Origin: Rheinheimera sp. MM224
Lineage (GTDB): Bacteria; Pseudomonadota; Gammaproteobacteria; Enterobacterales; Alteromonadaceae
Direction: 5' to 3'
NCBI RefSeq assembly: GCF_947090785.1
Contig: NZ_OX352320.1
Span: forward strand, 496,001-560,000
DNA length: 64,000 nucleotides
Below, one piece after another: positions 29,147-37,616 of this stretch (positions within the stretch are counted from its first letter, which is position 1; every line of letters begins with the position of its first letter). Both the position numbers and the translations under genes were made by a program. Below the pieces are notes generated by a model, which did no database searches, was not told where the DNA came from, and was given only the letters and a program-made list of their open reading frames with translations.

Positions 29147-30287
29147 TCAAGCCTTTATCCGTAGTCGTATACAAAGCATCGATATGATGCGGGGTCTGGT
29201 GATGCTGATCATGTTGCTGGACCATGTGCGGGAGCGGTTTTTTTATCATCTGCAGGTGTCGGATCCTATGGATCTCGATATCACATCCACCAGCTTATTT
29301 TTCAGCCGTTTTGCTGCGCATTTATGTGCGCCGGTTTTTGTATTTTTAACTGGTCTTTCAGCCTGGCTTTATGCGAACCCAGCCAATGGCCCTGTGCGTT
29401 CAGCCCGTAGTTTTCTGATCAAAAGAGGCTTGTTTTTAATAGCGCTTGAATGGATAGTGTTGCCCTTTGCCTGGATGGGTTCTTACGAGACCGTCTGGTT
29501 ACAGGTTATTTGGGCTATTGGCCTGAGTATGGTGGTGTTGGCACTGGTTAGTCAGTGGCCAAAAGCTATGTTGGCTTTGCTGGGTTTTGGCATCGTCTTT
29601 GGGCACAACCTGCTGACTCCTATCAATTTTCAACCGGATGAATGGGGTTATACGCTCTGGACTATTTTGCATGACCGCAATTATCTGATAAGTAGTGGCG
29701 CCATTAAAATCAAAGCCAGTTATCCGGTCTTACCCTGGATAGGCGTGATTATTCTGGGTTATCTGGCGGGGCCTTTGTACAGTAAAGCTATGTCTGCAGA
29801 GCATCGCGGCGCTTTATTGCTGCAGTTGGGAGCCAGCTGTTTAGTGTTGTTTGTGCTGCTGCGTGGTTTTAACATTTACGGTGAAACTCTGGACTGGCAA
29901 CTCTATCCGGATTTGGTCACAACCCTGATGTCTATACTGAATCTGACCAAGTACCCACCTTCGCTAAATTTCCTGCTGGTAACTTTAGGTCTGATGCTTT
30001 TACTGCTGCTTGCGCTGGAAAAACAAAAAGGCAAGTGGACCCAAATACTGGTGAACTTTGGTTCAGCACCGATGTTTTTCTACATACTACATTTGTACGT
30101 GCTGCTGGTGCTGCACTGGATTTTAGTCACTTTGTTTGGGCCTAATCAGGGTGACAGGTTTGGTATGGAGCATATGGGCTGGATCTGGCTGACTAGCGTG
30201 TTGTTAGCGACAGCTTTGTATTACCCAACTAAGCAATTCTCTTTGTATAAAAAACGCAGCCAGCAGGCCTGGATACGTTATCTGTAG
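29136..30287 (+). CDS. DUF1624 / heparan-alpha-glucosaminide N-acetyltransferase-like membrane protein
   Basis: Polytopic protein of 383 residues with about ten hydrophobic segments. The N-terminal signature RIQSIDMMRGLVMLIMLLDHVRERF belongs to the acyltransferase-3-like DUF1624 family, with catalytic-type Asp and His in the first helix. Members are thought to move acyl groups across membranes, but the substrate is unknown. The start lies inside the end of the TonB receptor gene, so the two are co-translated; why a receptor is coupled to an acyltransferase is unclear. Confidence 0.8.
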   Translation: MHSDQAFIRSRIQSIDMMRGLVMLIMLLDHVRERFFYHLQVSDPMDLDITSTSLFFSRFAAHLCAPVFVFLTGLSAWLYANPANGPVRSARSFLIKRGLFLIALEWIVLPFAWMGSYETVWLQVIWAIGLSMVVLALVSQWPKAMLALLGFGIVFGHNLLTPINFQPDEWGYTLWTILHDRNYLISSGAIKIKASYPVLPWIGVIILGYLAGPLYSKAMSAEHRGALLLQLGASCLVLFVLLRGFNIYGETLDWQLYPDLVTTLMSILNLTKYPPSLNFLLVTLGLMLLLLLALEKQKGKWTQILVNFGSAPMFFYILHLYVLLVLHWILVTLFGPNQGDRFGMEHMGWIWLTSVLLATALYYPTKQFSLYKKRSQQAWIRYL

Positions 30288-30304
30288 ACAGTTGTTGTAG
30301 ATTG

Positions 30305-30329
30305 TCAGAGCGCAGCTGCTGCGCTCTGA
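30305..30329. terminator. Convergent hairpin at the end of the second zapE-like gene
   Basis: Perfect 12-bp arms TCAGAGCGCAGC / GCTGCGCTCTGA with one base between. It overlaps the stop codon of the minus-strand gene and encodes its Ala-rich C-terminus. A short T tract follows on the plus strand. Confidence 0.65.
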
Positions 30330-31429
30330 TTTGGAACAGTCGCAGAAGCTGGCCACTGCTGCATTTCATATAAACGTGACTCGCAGCGGGCAAAAGCGAA
30401 TTCCAGCTGCTTCGCCTGATACAGCTCTGAAATAGCCACAGCAGAGGTCAGCAGTAATAAGCAGCCTCTGTCATAACACTCGTCCACCAGGGCAATAAAA
30501 CGCCGTGCTTCATTATCCAGCTTGCTGATATAAATATCCTGATGTTCACGCTGATAACTATCTTCCACACCATGCAAAATGGCAGTGTCCGATACAGCGC
30601 TAAATTGAGGTACATCCAACACTGCTATAGCTTGGTAGCGGCTTGCCAGCTGCATATAATCCAGCTGACTGCGTGGGCCCGAGCAGAGCGCCATAAAATC
30701 AAAACCTATGATTTTTTCGTTACTCCATAAAGCCGGAAAACAGCGACCCAACAATTCAAAGTCGGGCAGGGGCTGCACTTCACCAAACAGCTGCTCTGCC
30801 TGCTGTTTTAGCTCTGCTTCAGTACCAGCTTGTTGGTAATAACGCATAGGGCTTTGCTTTAAGCGCCTGTAATCTATGCCGTGATCCAGAGTCACAACCT
30901 TACAATGCTGGCGCAGCAGTTCAATAGTGGGTAAAAAGCGCTGACGTTGCAGGCCGTTTTTATACAGCTCTTCTGGCACCGCATTGGAGGTGGTGACCAG
31001 CACCACGCCACACTGAAACAAGTAACGCCATAAGGTGCCAAGCAACATAGCGTCGCCTATGTCGTTGACAAAAAATTCGTCAAAACACAACACTTTGTAC
31101 TGTTGAGCCCAGTCTTGGGCGATTTGCAATAAAGGGTCGGCTTCGCCCTGATGCTGCTTGAGCTCCTGATGCACCCGCGCCATAAAATGATGAAAATGCA
31201 GTCGGATTTTGGCATCACTGGGTAACTGCTGATAAAACAAATCCATCAGCATGGTTTTGCCACGACCGACAGGGCCATGCAGATACAAACCCAAAGTTGG
31301 CATGCCGGAACACAACTGATCCGCTATCTGCTGCAGCGCCAATACCGCCTGATATTGTGGCTCGTCATACAACAACAGGCCCTGTTGGACCTGTTGCTGA
31401 TAAAGCGAGGTTAAAGAGTCAGAACTCAA
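30305..31429 (-). CDS. Second ZapE/AFG1-like ATPase
   Basis: Paralogue of ZapE of about 375 residues. Walker A lies in YLHGPVGRGKTMLMD, Walker B in VLCFDEFFVNDIGD, and VTTSNAVPEELYKNGLQRQRFLP follows, as in the ZapE at 11.5 kb. No ATG opens the frame. I place the start at TTG 31429, whose TTGA overlaps the stop of the upstream peptidase; an upstream TTG at 31465 is the alternative. It is evidently coupled to the S9 peptidase, which is not the usual zapE setting. Function may have drifted from cell division. Confidence 0.82.
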   Translation of the reverse strand: MSSDSLTSLYQQQVQQGLLLYDEPQYQAVLALQQIADQLCSGMPTLGLYLHGPVGRGKTMLMDLFYQQLPSDAKIRLHFHHFMARVHQELKQHQGEADPLLQIAQDWAQQYKVLCFDEFFVNDIGDAMLLGTLWRYLFQCGVVLVTTSNAVPEELYKNGLQRQRFLPTIELLRQHCKVVTLDHGIDYRRLKQSPMRYYQQAGTEAELKQQAEQLFGEVQPLPDFELLGRCFPALWSNEKIIGFDFMALCSGPRSQLDYMQLASRYQAIAVLDVPQFSAVSDTAILHGVEDSYQREHQDIYISKLDNEARRFIALVDECYDRGCLLLLTSAVAISELYQAKQLEFAFARCESRLYEMQQWPASATVPNQSAAAAL

Positions 31430-33459
31430 TCTGTTGGACCCGCAGGCACATAACGTTTTAACCAACTGGTGAATTCGTTAAACCAGAAAATGGAGTTGTT
31501 AGGTTTTAAAATCCAGTGGTTTTCATTTGGGAAATATACCAAACGTGCATCTATGCCTTTGCCTTTATAGACACCATAGATTTCCAGACCCTGGGTCACG
31601 GGCACACGGTAATCCTGTTCACCATGCATAATCAGCATAGGAGTAACAAACTTATCGGCAAACAGAGCAGGGTTCCATTGCTGCATGATCTCTAACCCGC
31701 TCCATGGCGAGCCGCCATACGCATTTACTCTGTGTGTGGTCGAGTCTGAGGCAAACTGTCCCATCAGGTTATACACACCAGCATGGTTAATCAGCGCTTT
31801 ATACCGTTCGGTATGACCGGCAATCCAGCTCACCAGATAACCACCATAACTGCCGCCAGCAGCTGCTAAACGGGTGGAATCAATAAAACCACGCGACAGC
31901 ATGTAGTCCACAGCCGCTTCACTGTCCATAAAAGGTTTAACCGGATGTTCACCATGAATAGATTCAGCAAAAGCCTGGCCAAAACTAGTCGAGCCATGGA
32001 AGTTTGGCTGGATCACCACATAACCTGCAGCGGCAAATACCTGTGAGTTCCAGCGGTAACTAAAGCTATCGCCCGAGTAGCTGTGAGGACCACCATGTAA
32101 TACATTCAGCAAAGGCCATTTTTTTGTCGGGTCAAAGTTTGGCGGATAAGTAATGTATGCCTGTACCAGTTTGCCATCAGCACCTGCAAAGCTGACATCT
32201 TCAGTTTTGCCCCAACTAATGCTTTGCTGCAGTTCCTGATTTAACCGGCTGAGCTGCTTTAAAGTGCGGCCTTTATTATCCAGACTATAAAGTTCCGGCA
32301 TCTGCTTCATGCTGTGCTGCACCAAATAAATTTGTTGCTGTTGGCCAATCTGCAGCTGACTGATATCAGCCTGACGCAAAATTTGTTTCACCGTGCCACC
32401 AGCTAAAGGCATGCTGTATAAAGCAGATTTCGCTTTGTCGGCTGCTTGAAAATACAAAGTACCGTTGTTGCCAAATTCCCAGTCATCGACCGAAATATCC
32501 CAATCCTGAGTCAGGTTGGTTTTTTGCTGGGGTTTAAAATCAAAGCGGATCAGCTGGTTATTATCCGAGGTAAAAAAGGTACTGCGCTGTGCGCCATAGA
32601 CCAGGCTTTTACCATCAGGGCTGAATTTCGGGTTGCTGTCAGTGGCGGGATTGTCTGCAGTGATATTCACAAACTGGCCTGAGCCGTCAGTTTTAATAAT
32701 CAAAATATCGTGATTGATCTGATCAAAAGGCGGCGGGCTGGTCACTGCACTGACCGCAATCTGGCGGCCATCCACAGAGATATCAAATTCAGCATCACCA
32801 TTTAAACTAAACCAGCGATCCCAGCCCGGAGTTAAATCGGCAATTTCGCCGGTGTGAATATTTATACTGAATAAATGCGGATAGCTGTCATCGGTTAACC
32901 AGTGATCCCAGAAACGATAGACTCTGTCTTCAGTCACCCGTGCTGTGACTTTATTGTCTTTCTTCTGCTTTAGTTGCTCAGCTAAAGCGGCAAAGTCACC
33001 ATTAAACCCTTTAGGTACATTGGCTAAAAACAAAATACGTTGGCCATCCGGAAACCATTTTGGCTGCTGCACAGCAACAGGTAGTTTGGTTAAGGCTTTG
33101 GCTTCACCGCCCGTTAAAGGTAATAAAAACAACTGATTGGTTTCATTGCCGCGTTTGGATAAAAACACCAGCTGACGACCATCAGGGCTCCAGGCTGGCG
33201 AGCTGTCTGAATCCGGATGCTGGGTTAAAGCCGTTAATTGCTGGGTACGTAAATCCAGAATATGGATATCCGCATTGCCTTTATCGGCGTTCAGATCATA
33301 ACGGGTAACAGTGAGCGCCAACTGTTGGCCACCAGGCGATAAAGTCATGGCGCCGGGGCGCGCAACTTGCCATAAATGCTGAGCTGTTAAAGGTTCAGTT
33401 GCGGCCTGAGCAGTTCCTGCCGCCACAATCATGATCAGGGCTGAGAGACTAAATTTCAT
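31426..33459 (-). CDS. S9-family prolyl oligopeptidase, secreted
   Basis: Periplasmic or extracellular serine peptidase. From ATG 33459 the protein has 677 residues with a signal peptide (LSALIMIVAAGTAQAA). A WD40/TolB-like beta-propeller (residues about 40-400) precedes the alpha/beta-hydrolase domain. The nucleophile is in GGSYGG (about 535), the aspartate in GEQDYRVP and the histidine in NENHW. The domain order is that of acylaminoacyl- or dipeptidyl-peptidases. Frame extension to 33483 would place extra residues before the signal peptide and is less likely. Confidence 0.92.
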   Translation of the reverse strand: MKFSLSALIMIVAAGTAQAATEPLTAQHLWQVARPGAMTLSPGGQQLALTVTRYDLNADKGNADIHILDLRTQQLTALTQHPDSDSSPAWSPDGRQLVFLSKRGNETNQLFLLPLTGGEAKALTKLPVAVQQPKWFPDGQRILFLANVPKGFNGDFAALAEQLKQKKDNKVTARVTEDRVYRFWDHWLTDDSYPHLFSINIHTGEIADLTPGWDRWFSLNGDAEFDISVDGRQIAVSAVTSPPPFDQINHDILIIKTDGSGQFVNITADNPATDSNPKFSPDGKSLVYGAQRSTFFTSDNNQLIRFDFKPQQKTNLTQDWDISVDDWEFGNNGTLYFQAADKAKSALYSMPLAGGTVKQILRQADISQLQIGQQQQIYLVQHSMKQMPELYSLDNKGRTLKQLSRLNQELQQSISWGKTEDVSFAGADGKLVQAYITYPPNFDPTKKWPLLNVLHGGPHSYSGDSFSYRWNSQVFAAAGYVVIQPNFHGSTSFGQAFAESIHGEHPVKPFMDSEAAVDYMLSRGFIDSTRLAAAGGSYGGYLVSWIAGHTERYKALINHAGVYNLMGQFASDSTTHRVNAYGGSPWSGLEIMQQWNPALFADKFVTPMLIMHGEQDYRVPVTQGLEIYGVYKGKGIDARLVYFPNENHWILKPNNSIFWFNEFTSWLKRYVPAGPTD

Positions 33460-33652
33460 AAACACTCGCGTTTGTTCAGTCAAAGCAATAAGTTGACGCT
33501 AGCATAGGCCAGTAGAGTCATAAATAAAACCCTGACGAGTGGAGGGACATTCAGGACTAAGCTGAAGTTGTGGAGCTGCGCGCAGCAAAAAAGCTGCTTC
33601 AGTTCTGCCCAGAGCTATACTTAAAAGGCCTTAAGTAAAACCGGAGGTCGTT

Positions 33653-33769
33653 ATGTTCAGCCGAGAATTCTGGCAAACCTTTGTACAACTCTTAAGTTTT
33701 AATGGTTATATCCTGCCGGAAGAGTTGCATCATTATCCTTCTGAAGAAGCAGTGAAACAGGATCCATAG
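33653..33769 (+). CDS. Small 38-residue protein of unknown function
   Basis: A short ORF begins at ATG 33653 with CGGAGG eight bases upstream and ends at TAG 33767. The product starts MFSREFWQTFVQLLSF and ends in an acidic, proline-tipped tail (EEAVKQDP). A terminator hairpin begins at the stop codon, and a TATACT box lies at about 33617. Ribosome site, compact transcript and terminator together argue for a real gene. It is amphipathic rather than transmembrane. I do not recognise the family. Confidence 0.6.
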   Translation: MFSREFWQTFVQLLSFNGYILPEELHHYPSEEAVKQDP

Positions 33770-33794
33770 GGAGCTTTATGCTCCCTGTTTCTTC
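33769..33794 (+). terminator. Terminator of the small gene
   Basis: GGGAGC / GCTCCC arms with a five-base loop (33769-33785) and a pyrimidine-rich tail with T runs. Confidence 0.7.
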
Positions 33795-33809
33795 TGCCGA
33801 ATGAGTGAT

Positions 33810-35027
33810 TCAACAAGTCGCAGCTAAATCTGCTGTTTGTGTTAAATAGAGTCTGATATGGAGCTTTTCTGGTTTTTCCTCTTGGTGCAATCTTACACCT
33901 GACAATTTGGCCAGATACTGACTAAACACCCAAAAAGGTTCGGCATGGTTTTCTTCTGATTTAGCTTCTTTTTGCCATGGATATAACAAGATCCAGTTGA
34001 GTTGCAGCTGAGTTCCTTGCTGTTCAGTGCTCAAGCTAAGTTCAGGTGTGCGGCTTAGGCTATGGTTTAGCAAATAGCAGCTTAAAGCGCAGCACAATAG
34101 TTCCAGTACTTGAGGGGGCAGTGAACAGGCCAGCAAAGGCGAAATAGTAGATGAAATTTTCGGAGAGGCTTTTAATAAAATAGAGGCCTGATAAGCGCCA
34201 CGTTCTGCCAGATCAATCACTTTGCTTGTCGTCTGTGGTTTCGCCTGCACGCCCGTCAGCTTTTCCAGCATTCCTGATAATACTGCCCAACACAAGCTGT
34301 GTTGTTTGAGTTGCTGCAGGGCAGGTTTAAGCAAAGGCAAGGTTAGTTTATGCTCAGGCTGGAGCAGCCTGCTGTACATCAGTTGCAACTGTTGTTGGCT
34401 CTGCTGCATTTGCTGTTGCAACATTTGCATTAAATTGGCCAATAAATCAGAGAGTTGAGGCAAGTTATAGTGAGATTGCTGTAACGACAACATCAGCTGG
34501 TGATTGTAGTTTTTTTCTTCCTGTAACTGCTGCTGCAATTCAATGTTTTGATCAAATAACGCCAAATCGCCTTCAATGGCTTCTTTAAAGAGTTGAAGCA
34601 ACTGAGTGTGTTGCTCGTCCATCGGCCTGTTGAAATAATCCAGAATACAAATGGTGCCAAACAGATGGCCATCGGGCCAATACAGCGGATAACCATGATA
34701 AAACACCAGGCCTAAAACTGCTGTTGGGTTGTCATGCATTTCAGGCACTTGAGTCGCATCCGCTATATGCAAAGGTTTTTGCGTACGCAGCACATTGGCG
34801 CAATAGGAGTTCAGCTGCAGCGGCATACTTTGACTGGCAAAAAACGGGTGTTTTCCATTGCTGTTGGTTACCTGCAACACCAACTGGCTGCCATCCATCC
34901 TGTTGATCAAAGCACAAGGTACATCGGCCTGACGAGCTAATAAATCTATCATCAGTTGCCAGTGGCTGACAAAATGATCCAGTGTCAGCACTTGACCTGT
35001 TTGCGCAGTGGAATCCGTTGTCTGCAT
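33810..35027 (-). CDS. GAF-domain protein with degenerate sensor-kinase tail
   Basis: Cytoplasmic protein of 405 residues. Residues about 15-155 form a GAF sensor domain (VPCALINRMDGSQLVLQVTNS ... GHLFGTICILDYF). A Gln-rich coiled coil follows (about 160-225). The C-terminal third resembles the ATPase half of a histidine kinase in secondary-structure order (ELLCCALSCYLLNH ... LAKLSGVRLHQEE). No phospho-accepting His motif or G-boxes are visible, so kinase activity is doubtful. Nearby genes give no hint of the signal. It may be a scaffold or an inactive partner of another kinase. Confidence 0.7.
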   Translation of the reverse strand: MQTTDSTAQTGQVLTLDHFVSHWQLMIDLLARQADVPCALINRMDGSQLVLQVTNSNGKHPFFASQSMPLQLNSYCANVLRTQKPLHIADATQVPEMHDNPTAVLGLVFYHGYPLYWPDGHLFGTICILDYFNRPMDEQHTQLLQLFKEAIEGDLALFDQNIELQQQLQEEKNYNHQLMLSLQQSHYNLPQLSDLLANLMQMLQQQMQQSQQQLQLMYSRLLQPEHKLTLPLLKPALQQLKQHSLCWAVLSGMLEKLTGVQAKPQTTSKVIDLAERGAYQASILLKASPKISSTISPLLACSLPPQVLELLCCALSCYLLNHSLSRTPELSLSTEQQGTQLQLNWILLYPWQKEAKSEENHAEPFWVFSQYLAKLSGVRLHQEEKPEKLHIRLYLTQTADLAATC

Positions 35028-35243
35028 GAACCTAACTCTGCTATCTGTTTGTTCTGTTTAGTATAAAGGCAATATTAGACTTTTGTCAGATGAAAATTGT
35101 TAACGCAATCATTGGGGCGAATCTTTAGTTTGAAAATTACAAAATGCCATAAGTCAGACTGATATCAACTAACAGAACGGAAACACAGGGGCGTATAATC
35201 GCGCTCCGTTTTGTTCCCTCTTTGTTGTTTAAGGAAGTACCAG

Positions 35244-35882
35244 ATGTCTGATTTAATCAGTAAATTAGAATGGCGTTATGCCACCAAAAAATTCGATTCT
35301 AGTCAGGTTGTTTCACAGGATAAAATCGACTTTATTCTGGAAGCTATCCGTTTAAGCGCTACGTCCAGTGGTTTACAGCCTTATGAAGTGCTGGTGATCA
35401 ACAACAAAGCCATACGTGAACAAATTAAGCCTCACGCCTGGAATCAGGGCCAGATCACTGACAGCTCACACTTATTGGTGTTTGCGGCATGGGACAACTA
35501 CACCACTGAACGTATTAACAACATGTTTGATTTAACCAACGAAATCCGTGGTTTTAAAAACGAAGGCTGGGAAAACTATCGCGCTATGCTGCTCAGCACC
35601 TACCCGCAGCGTGACGCTGAAACCAACTATCAACATGCGGCCCGTCAGGCTTACATTGGTTTAGGTTCAGCTTTAATTGCTGCAGCCGAGCTGAAAGTAG
35701 ATAGCACGCCTATGGAAGGTTTTGATCCGGTTAAAGTGGATGAAATCCTTGGCTTAAAAGAAAAGGGTTTACGTTCTGTGTTGTTATTGCCTTTAGGCTA
35801 CCGTGCTGATGAAGGCGACTGGCTGGTGAAGCTGCAAAAAATCCGTCGCAGCCGCGAGCAGTTTGTTACTGAAATTAATTAA
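35244..35882 (+). CDS. NAD(P)H-dependent nitroreductase-like oxidoreductase (NfsB type)
   Basis: FMN flavoprotein of 212 residues. From ATG 35244, preceded by AAGGAAG, it begins MSDLISKLEWRYATKKFD, matching the NfsB/DrgA group. Flavin-contact segments RLSATSSGLQPYEVLVI and YIGLGSALIAAAEL are intact. It probably reduces quinones or nitroaromatics by two electrons. The frame extends upstream to 35211 without a ribosome site. It is monocistronic with its own terminator. Confidence 0.9.
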   Translation: MSDLISKLEWRYATKKFDSSQVVSQDKIDFILEAIRLSATSSGLQPYEVLVINNKAIREQIKPHAWNQGQITDSSHLLVFAAWDNYTTERINNMFDLTNEIRGFKNEGWENYRAMLLSTYPQRDAETNYQHAARQAYIGLGSALIAAAELKVDSTPMEGFDPVKVDEILGLKEKGLRSVLLLPLGYRADEGDWLVKLQKIRRSREQFVTEIN

Positions 35883-35894
35883 TTCTGTGCTCTA

Positions 35895-35920
35895 AGAAGG
35901 CCTTCACAGGCCTTCTTTCT
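35895..35920 (+). terminator. Terminator after the nitroreductase-like gene
   Basis: AGAAGGCCT / AGGCCTTCT arms with a TCAC tetraloop and a TTCT tail. Confidence 0.85.
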
Positions 35921-36053
35921 GTCTATCGATACAACATCTTTCCTAACTGCTTTTCTAGCTATTTCATCCTCTTTTCTCTGTCTGACATCGTTGTCAACCT
36001 ACTGTCATATTCATCAGTTATGGTTTGACTATGAATGTGAGTATGGGGGCTTT

Positions 36054-36545
36054 ATGTCGATAGTTGAAAAGCCGGAGCAGGATCTACATCAGGCATTAAA
36101 AAATGCTGCGCCTTTGGCTCGTTATCTGGAGCGAAATGCCAGTAGCGCTGATGCCGCCGATATTTTTCAGGAGTCTATCGCCCGTGTGCTGGAACAGGCA
36201 AAGCAACGACCTATTCTGAATCCTCTGGCTTATGCTTTCACTGTAGCCCGTCATATGTTGATGCGATTAAAACCTGTGCAGGCCGAAGAGCCTGATCAAG
36301 TGTTGTGTCAAAACGCCAATCCGGAAGAAATGGCCAGCATGCAGCAAACTGTGGATCGGTTTAGTCAGGCGCTATCTGCTATGCCGCCATTAAGACGACA
36401 AGTTTTTGTGTTACTCCGCATGGAAGGCAAAAGCCGTAGCGATATTGCTGCTTTACTGCAAATCAGTGAGGATGCAGTATCTAAACATGTCAGCAGAGCG
36501 CTGGCGGATATTCAGCGTCTGATCGATCAGCAGCGTGTTTTATAA
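36054..36545 (+). CDS. FecI-like ECF sigma factor
   Basis: Extracytoplasmic-function sigma factor of 163 residues from ATG 36054 (an upstream alternative start exists at 35991). Region 2 is LARYLERNASSADAADIFQESIARVL with NPLAYAFTVARHML; region 4 is LSAMPPLRRQVFVLLRMEGKSRSDIAALLQISEDAVSKHVSRA. It lies directly upstream of a FecR-like gene and a TonB receptor with STN domain, the standard cell-surface signalling cassette. It should direct transcription of the receptor operon when the ligand is outside. Confidence 0.92.
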   Translation: MSIVEKPEQDLHQALKNAAPLARYLERNASSADAADIFQESIARVLEQAKQRPILNPLAYAFTVARHMLMRLKPVQAEEPDQVLCQNANPEEMASMQQTVDRFSQALSAMPPLRRQVFVLLRMEGKSRSDIAALLQISEDAVSKHVSRALADIQRLIDQQRVL

Positions 36546-36570
36546 ATACTGTTATTGTAAATAAGGGTAT

Positions 36571-37602
36571 GTGAGTCCTATTTTGAGTGAACAAGAAAAG
36601 TTGAATAGCAAAGAACAGGCAGAGCAGGAGCTGTATCTGCAGGCCGCCAGCTGGGTTGAAAAACTCGCCAGTGGTGAGCTGGACAGCCTGAGTAAAAGGC
36701 GGTTTAGCCATTGGCTGGATGCCGATCCCAGACACCCTGTACTGCTGCAATCTATGGTCGAAACCTGGCAGGATCCGGCTTTAACTAAAGCTTTGTCTGC
36801 TTATCAGCCTTCACCCTTCAAACGCTGGCAGTTATCTTCGCCGAAATGGACGAAATCACAATGGCCTAAATTACAGCTGGCTGGTGCTGCTATGGCATTC
36901 AGTTCTGTGTTGGTGATGTTGCTTTATATGGGCAATGGCAGTTTGTTTTCTAGTCCTGCGCCTTACGAGCTAAAAACAGCTCAGGCCAACAGTATGCAAC
37001 AAGCGCTTGATGATGGGTCAGTGGTCGATATAGCGCCAGACAGTCAGCTCACTGTGTTTTTTACGGCAGATAAACGTCAGGTGCTGCAAGGTCAGGGCGC
37101 TGCTTATTTTGCCGTAGCCAAAGACAAACAGCGGCCTTTTGAAGTGCGACTGGATCAAGTCAGTGTCGTGGCTGTTGGCACTGAATTTAATATTGATCGC
37201 GACCCGGATCTGATTGATATCACGGTGTACGAAGGTGCTGTGCAGGTGCAGGCTAGCGCTGCTGGTCCAAGTCAGTTACTCAAAAGTGGCGAGCGAATTC
37301 GGATTCAGCAGAATAAATTATCTGAAGTACAAAAAGTGGATTTGCAGCAGTTGGTTGACTGGCGTTCCGGCTGGATTGAAATTGAAAACGAAACTTTAGC
37401 CTATTTGCTGCACCGGCTAAACCGGTCGGCTATAGTGCCCGTCAGTGCAAGTGCTGAGGTCGCAGATTTGCGGGTAGCTGGTCGTTTTGAACTGGCCAAT
37501 ACCCAACAAACCTTATCGGCTTTGACTGAAGCTTATGGCTTAACGATGCAGCAAAGCAGCAGCGGCATCCGGCTGAGCCGGTCGGCCTCTCAGCAACAAT
37601 AA
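36571..37602 (+). CDS. FecR-family anti-sigma factor / signal transducer
   Basis: Inner-membrane protein of 343 residues that passes the receptor signal to the sigma factor. The N-terminal cytoplasmic DUF4880 domain (YLQAASWVEKLASGELDSLSKRRFSHWLD) is followed by one transmembrane helix (LAGAAMAFSSVLVMLLYMG) and the periplasmic FecR domain (DDGSVVDIAPDSQLTVFF ... AVGTEFNIDRD). The C-terminal secretin/TonB-like short domain (LAYLLHRLNRSAIVPVS) should meet the receptor STN. It starts with GTG, 26 bases after the sigma gene. Confidence 0.92.
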   Translation: MSPILSEQEKLNSKEQAEQELYLQAASWVEKLASGELDSLSKRRFSHWLDADPRHPVLLQSMVETWQDPALTKALSAYQPSPFKRWQLSSPKWTKSQWPKLQLAGAAMAFSSVLVMLLYMGNGSLFSSPAPYELKTAQANSMQQALDDGSVVDIAPDSQLTVFFTADKRQVLQGQGAAYFAVAKDKQRPFEVRLDQVSVVAVGTEFNIDRDPDLIDITVYEGAVQVQASAAGPSQLLKSGERIRIQQNKLSEVQKVDLQQLVDWRSGWIEIENETLAYLLHRLNRSAIVPVSASAEVADLRVAGRFELANTQQTLSALTEAYGLTMQQSSSGIRLSRSASQQQ

Positions 37603-37616
37603 AGTGGGGGCGGGTT

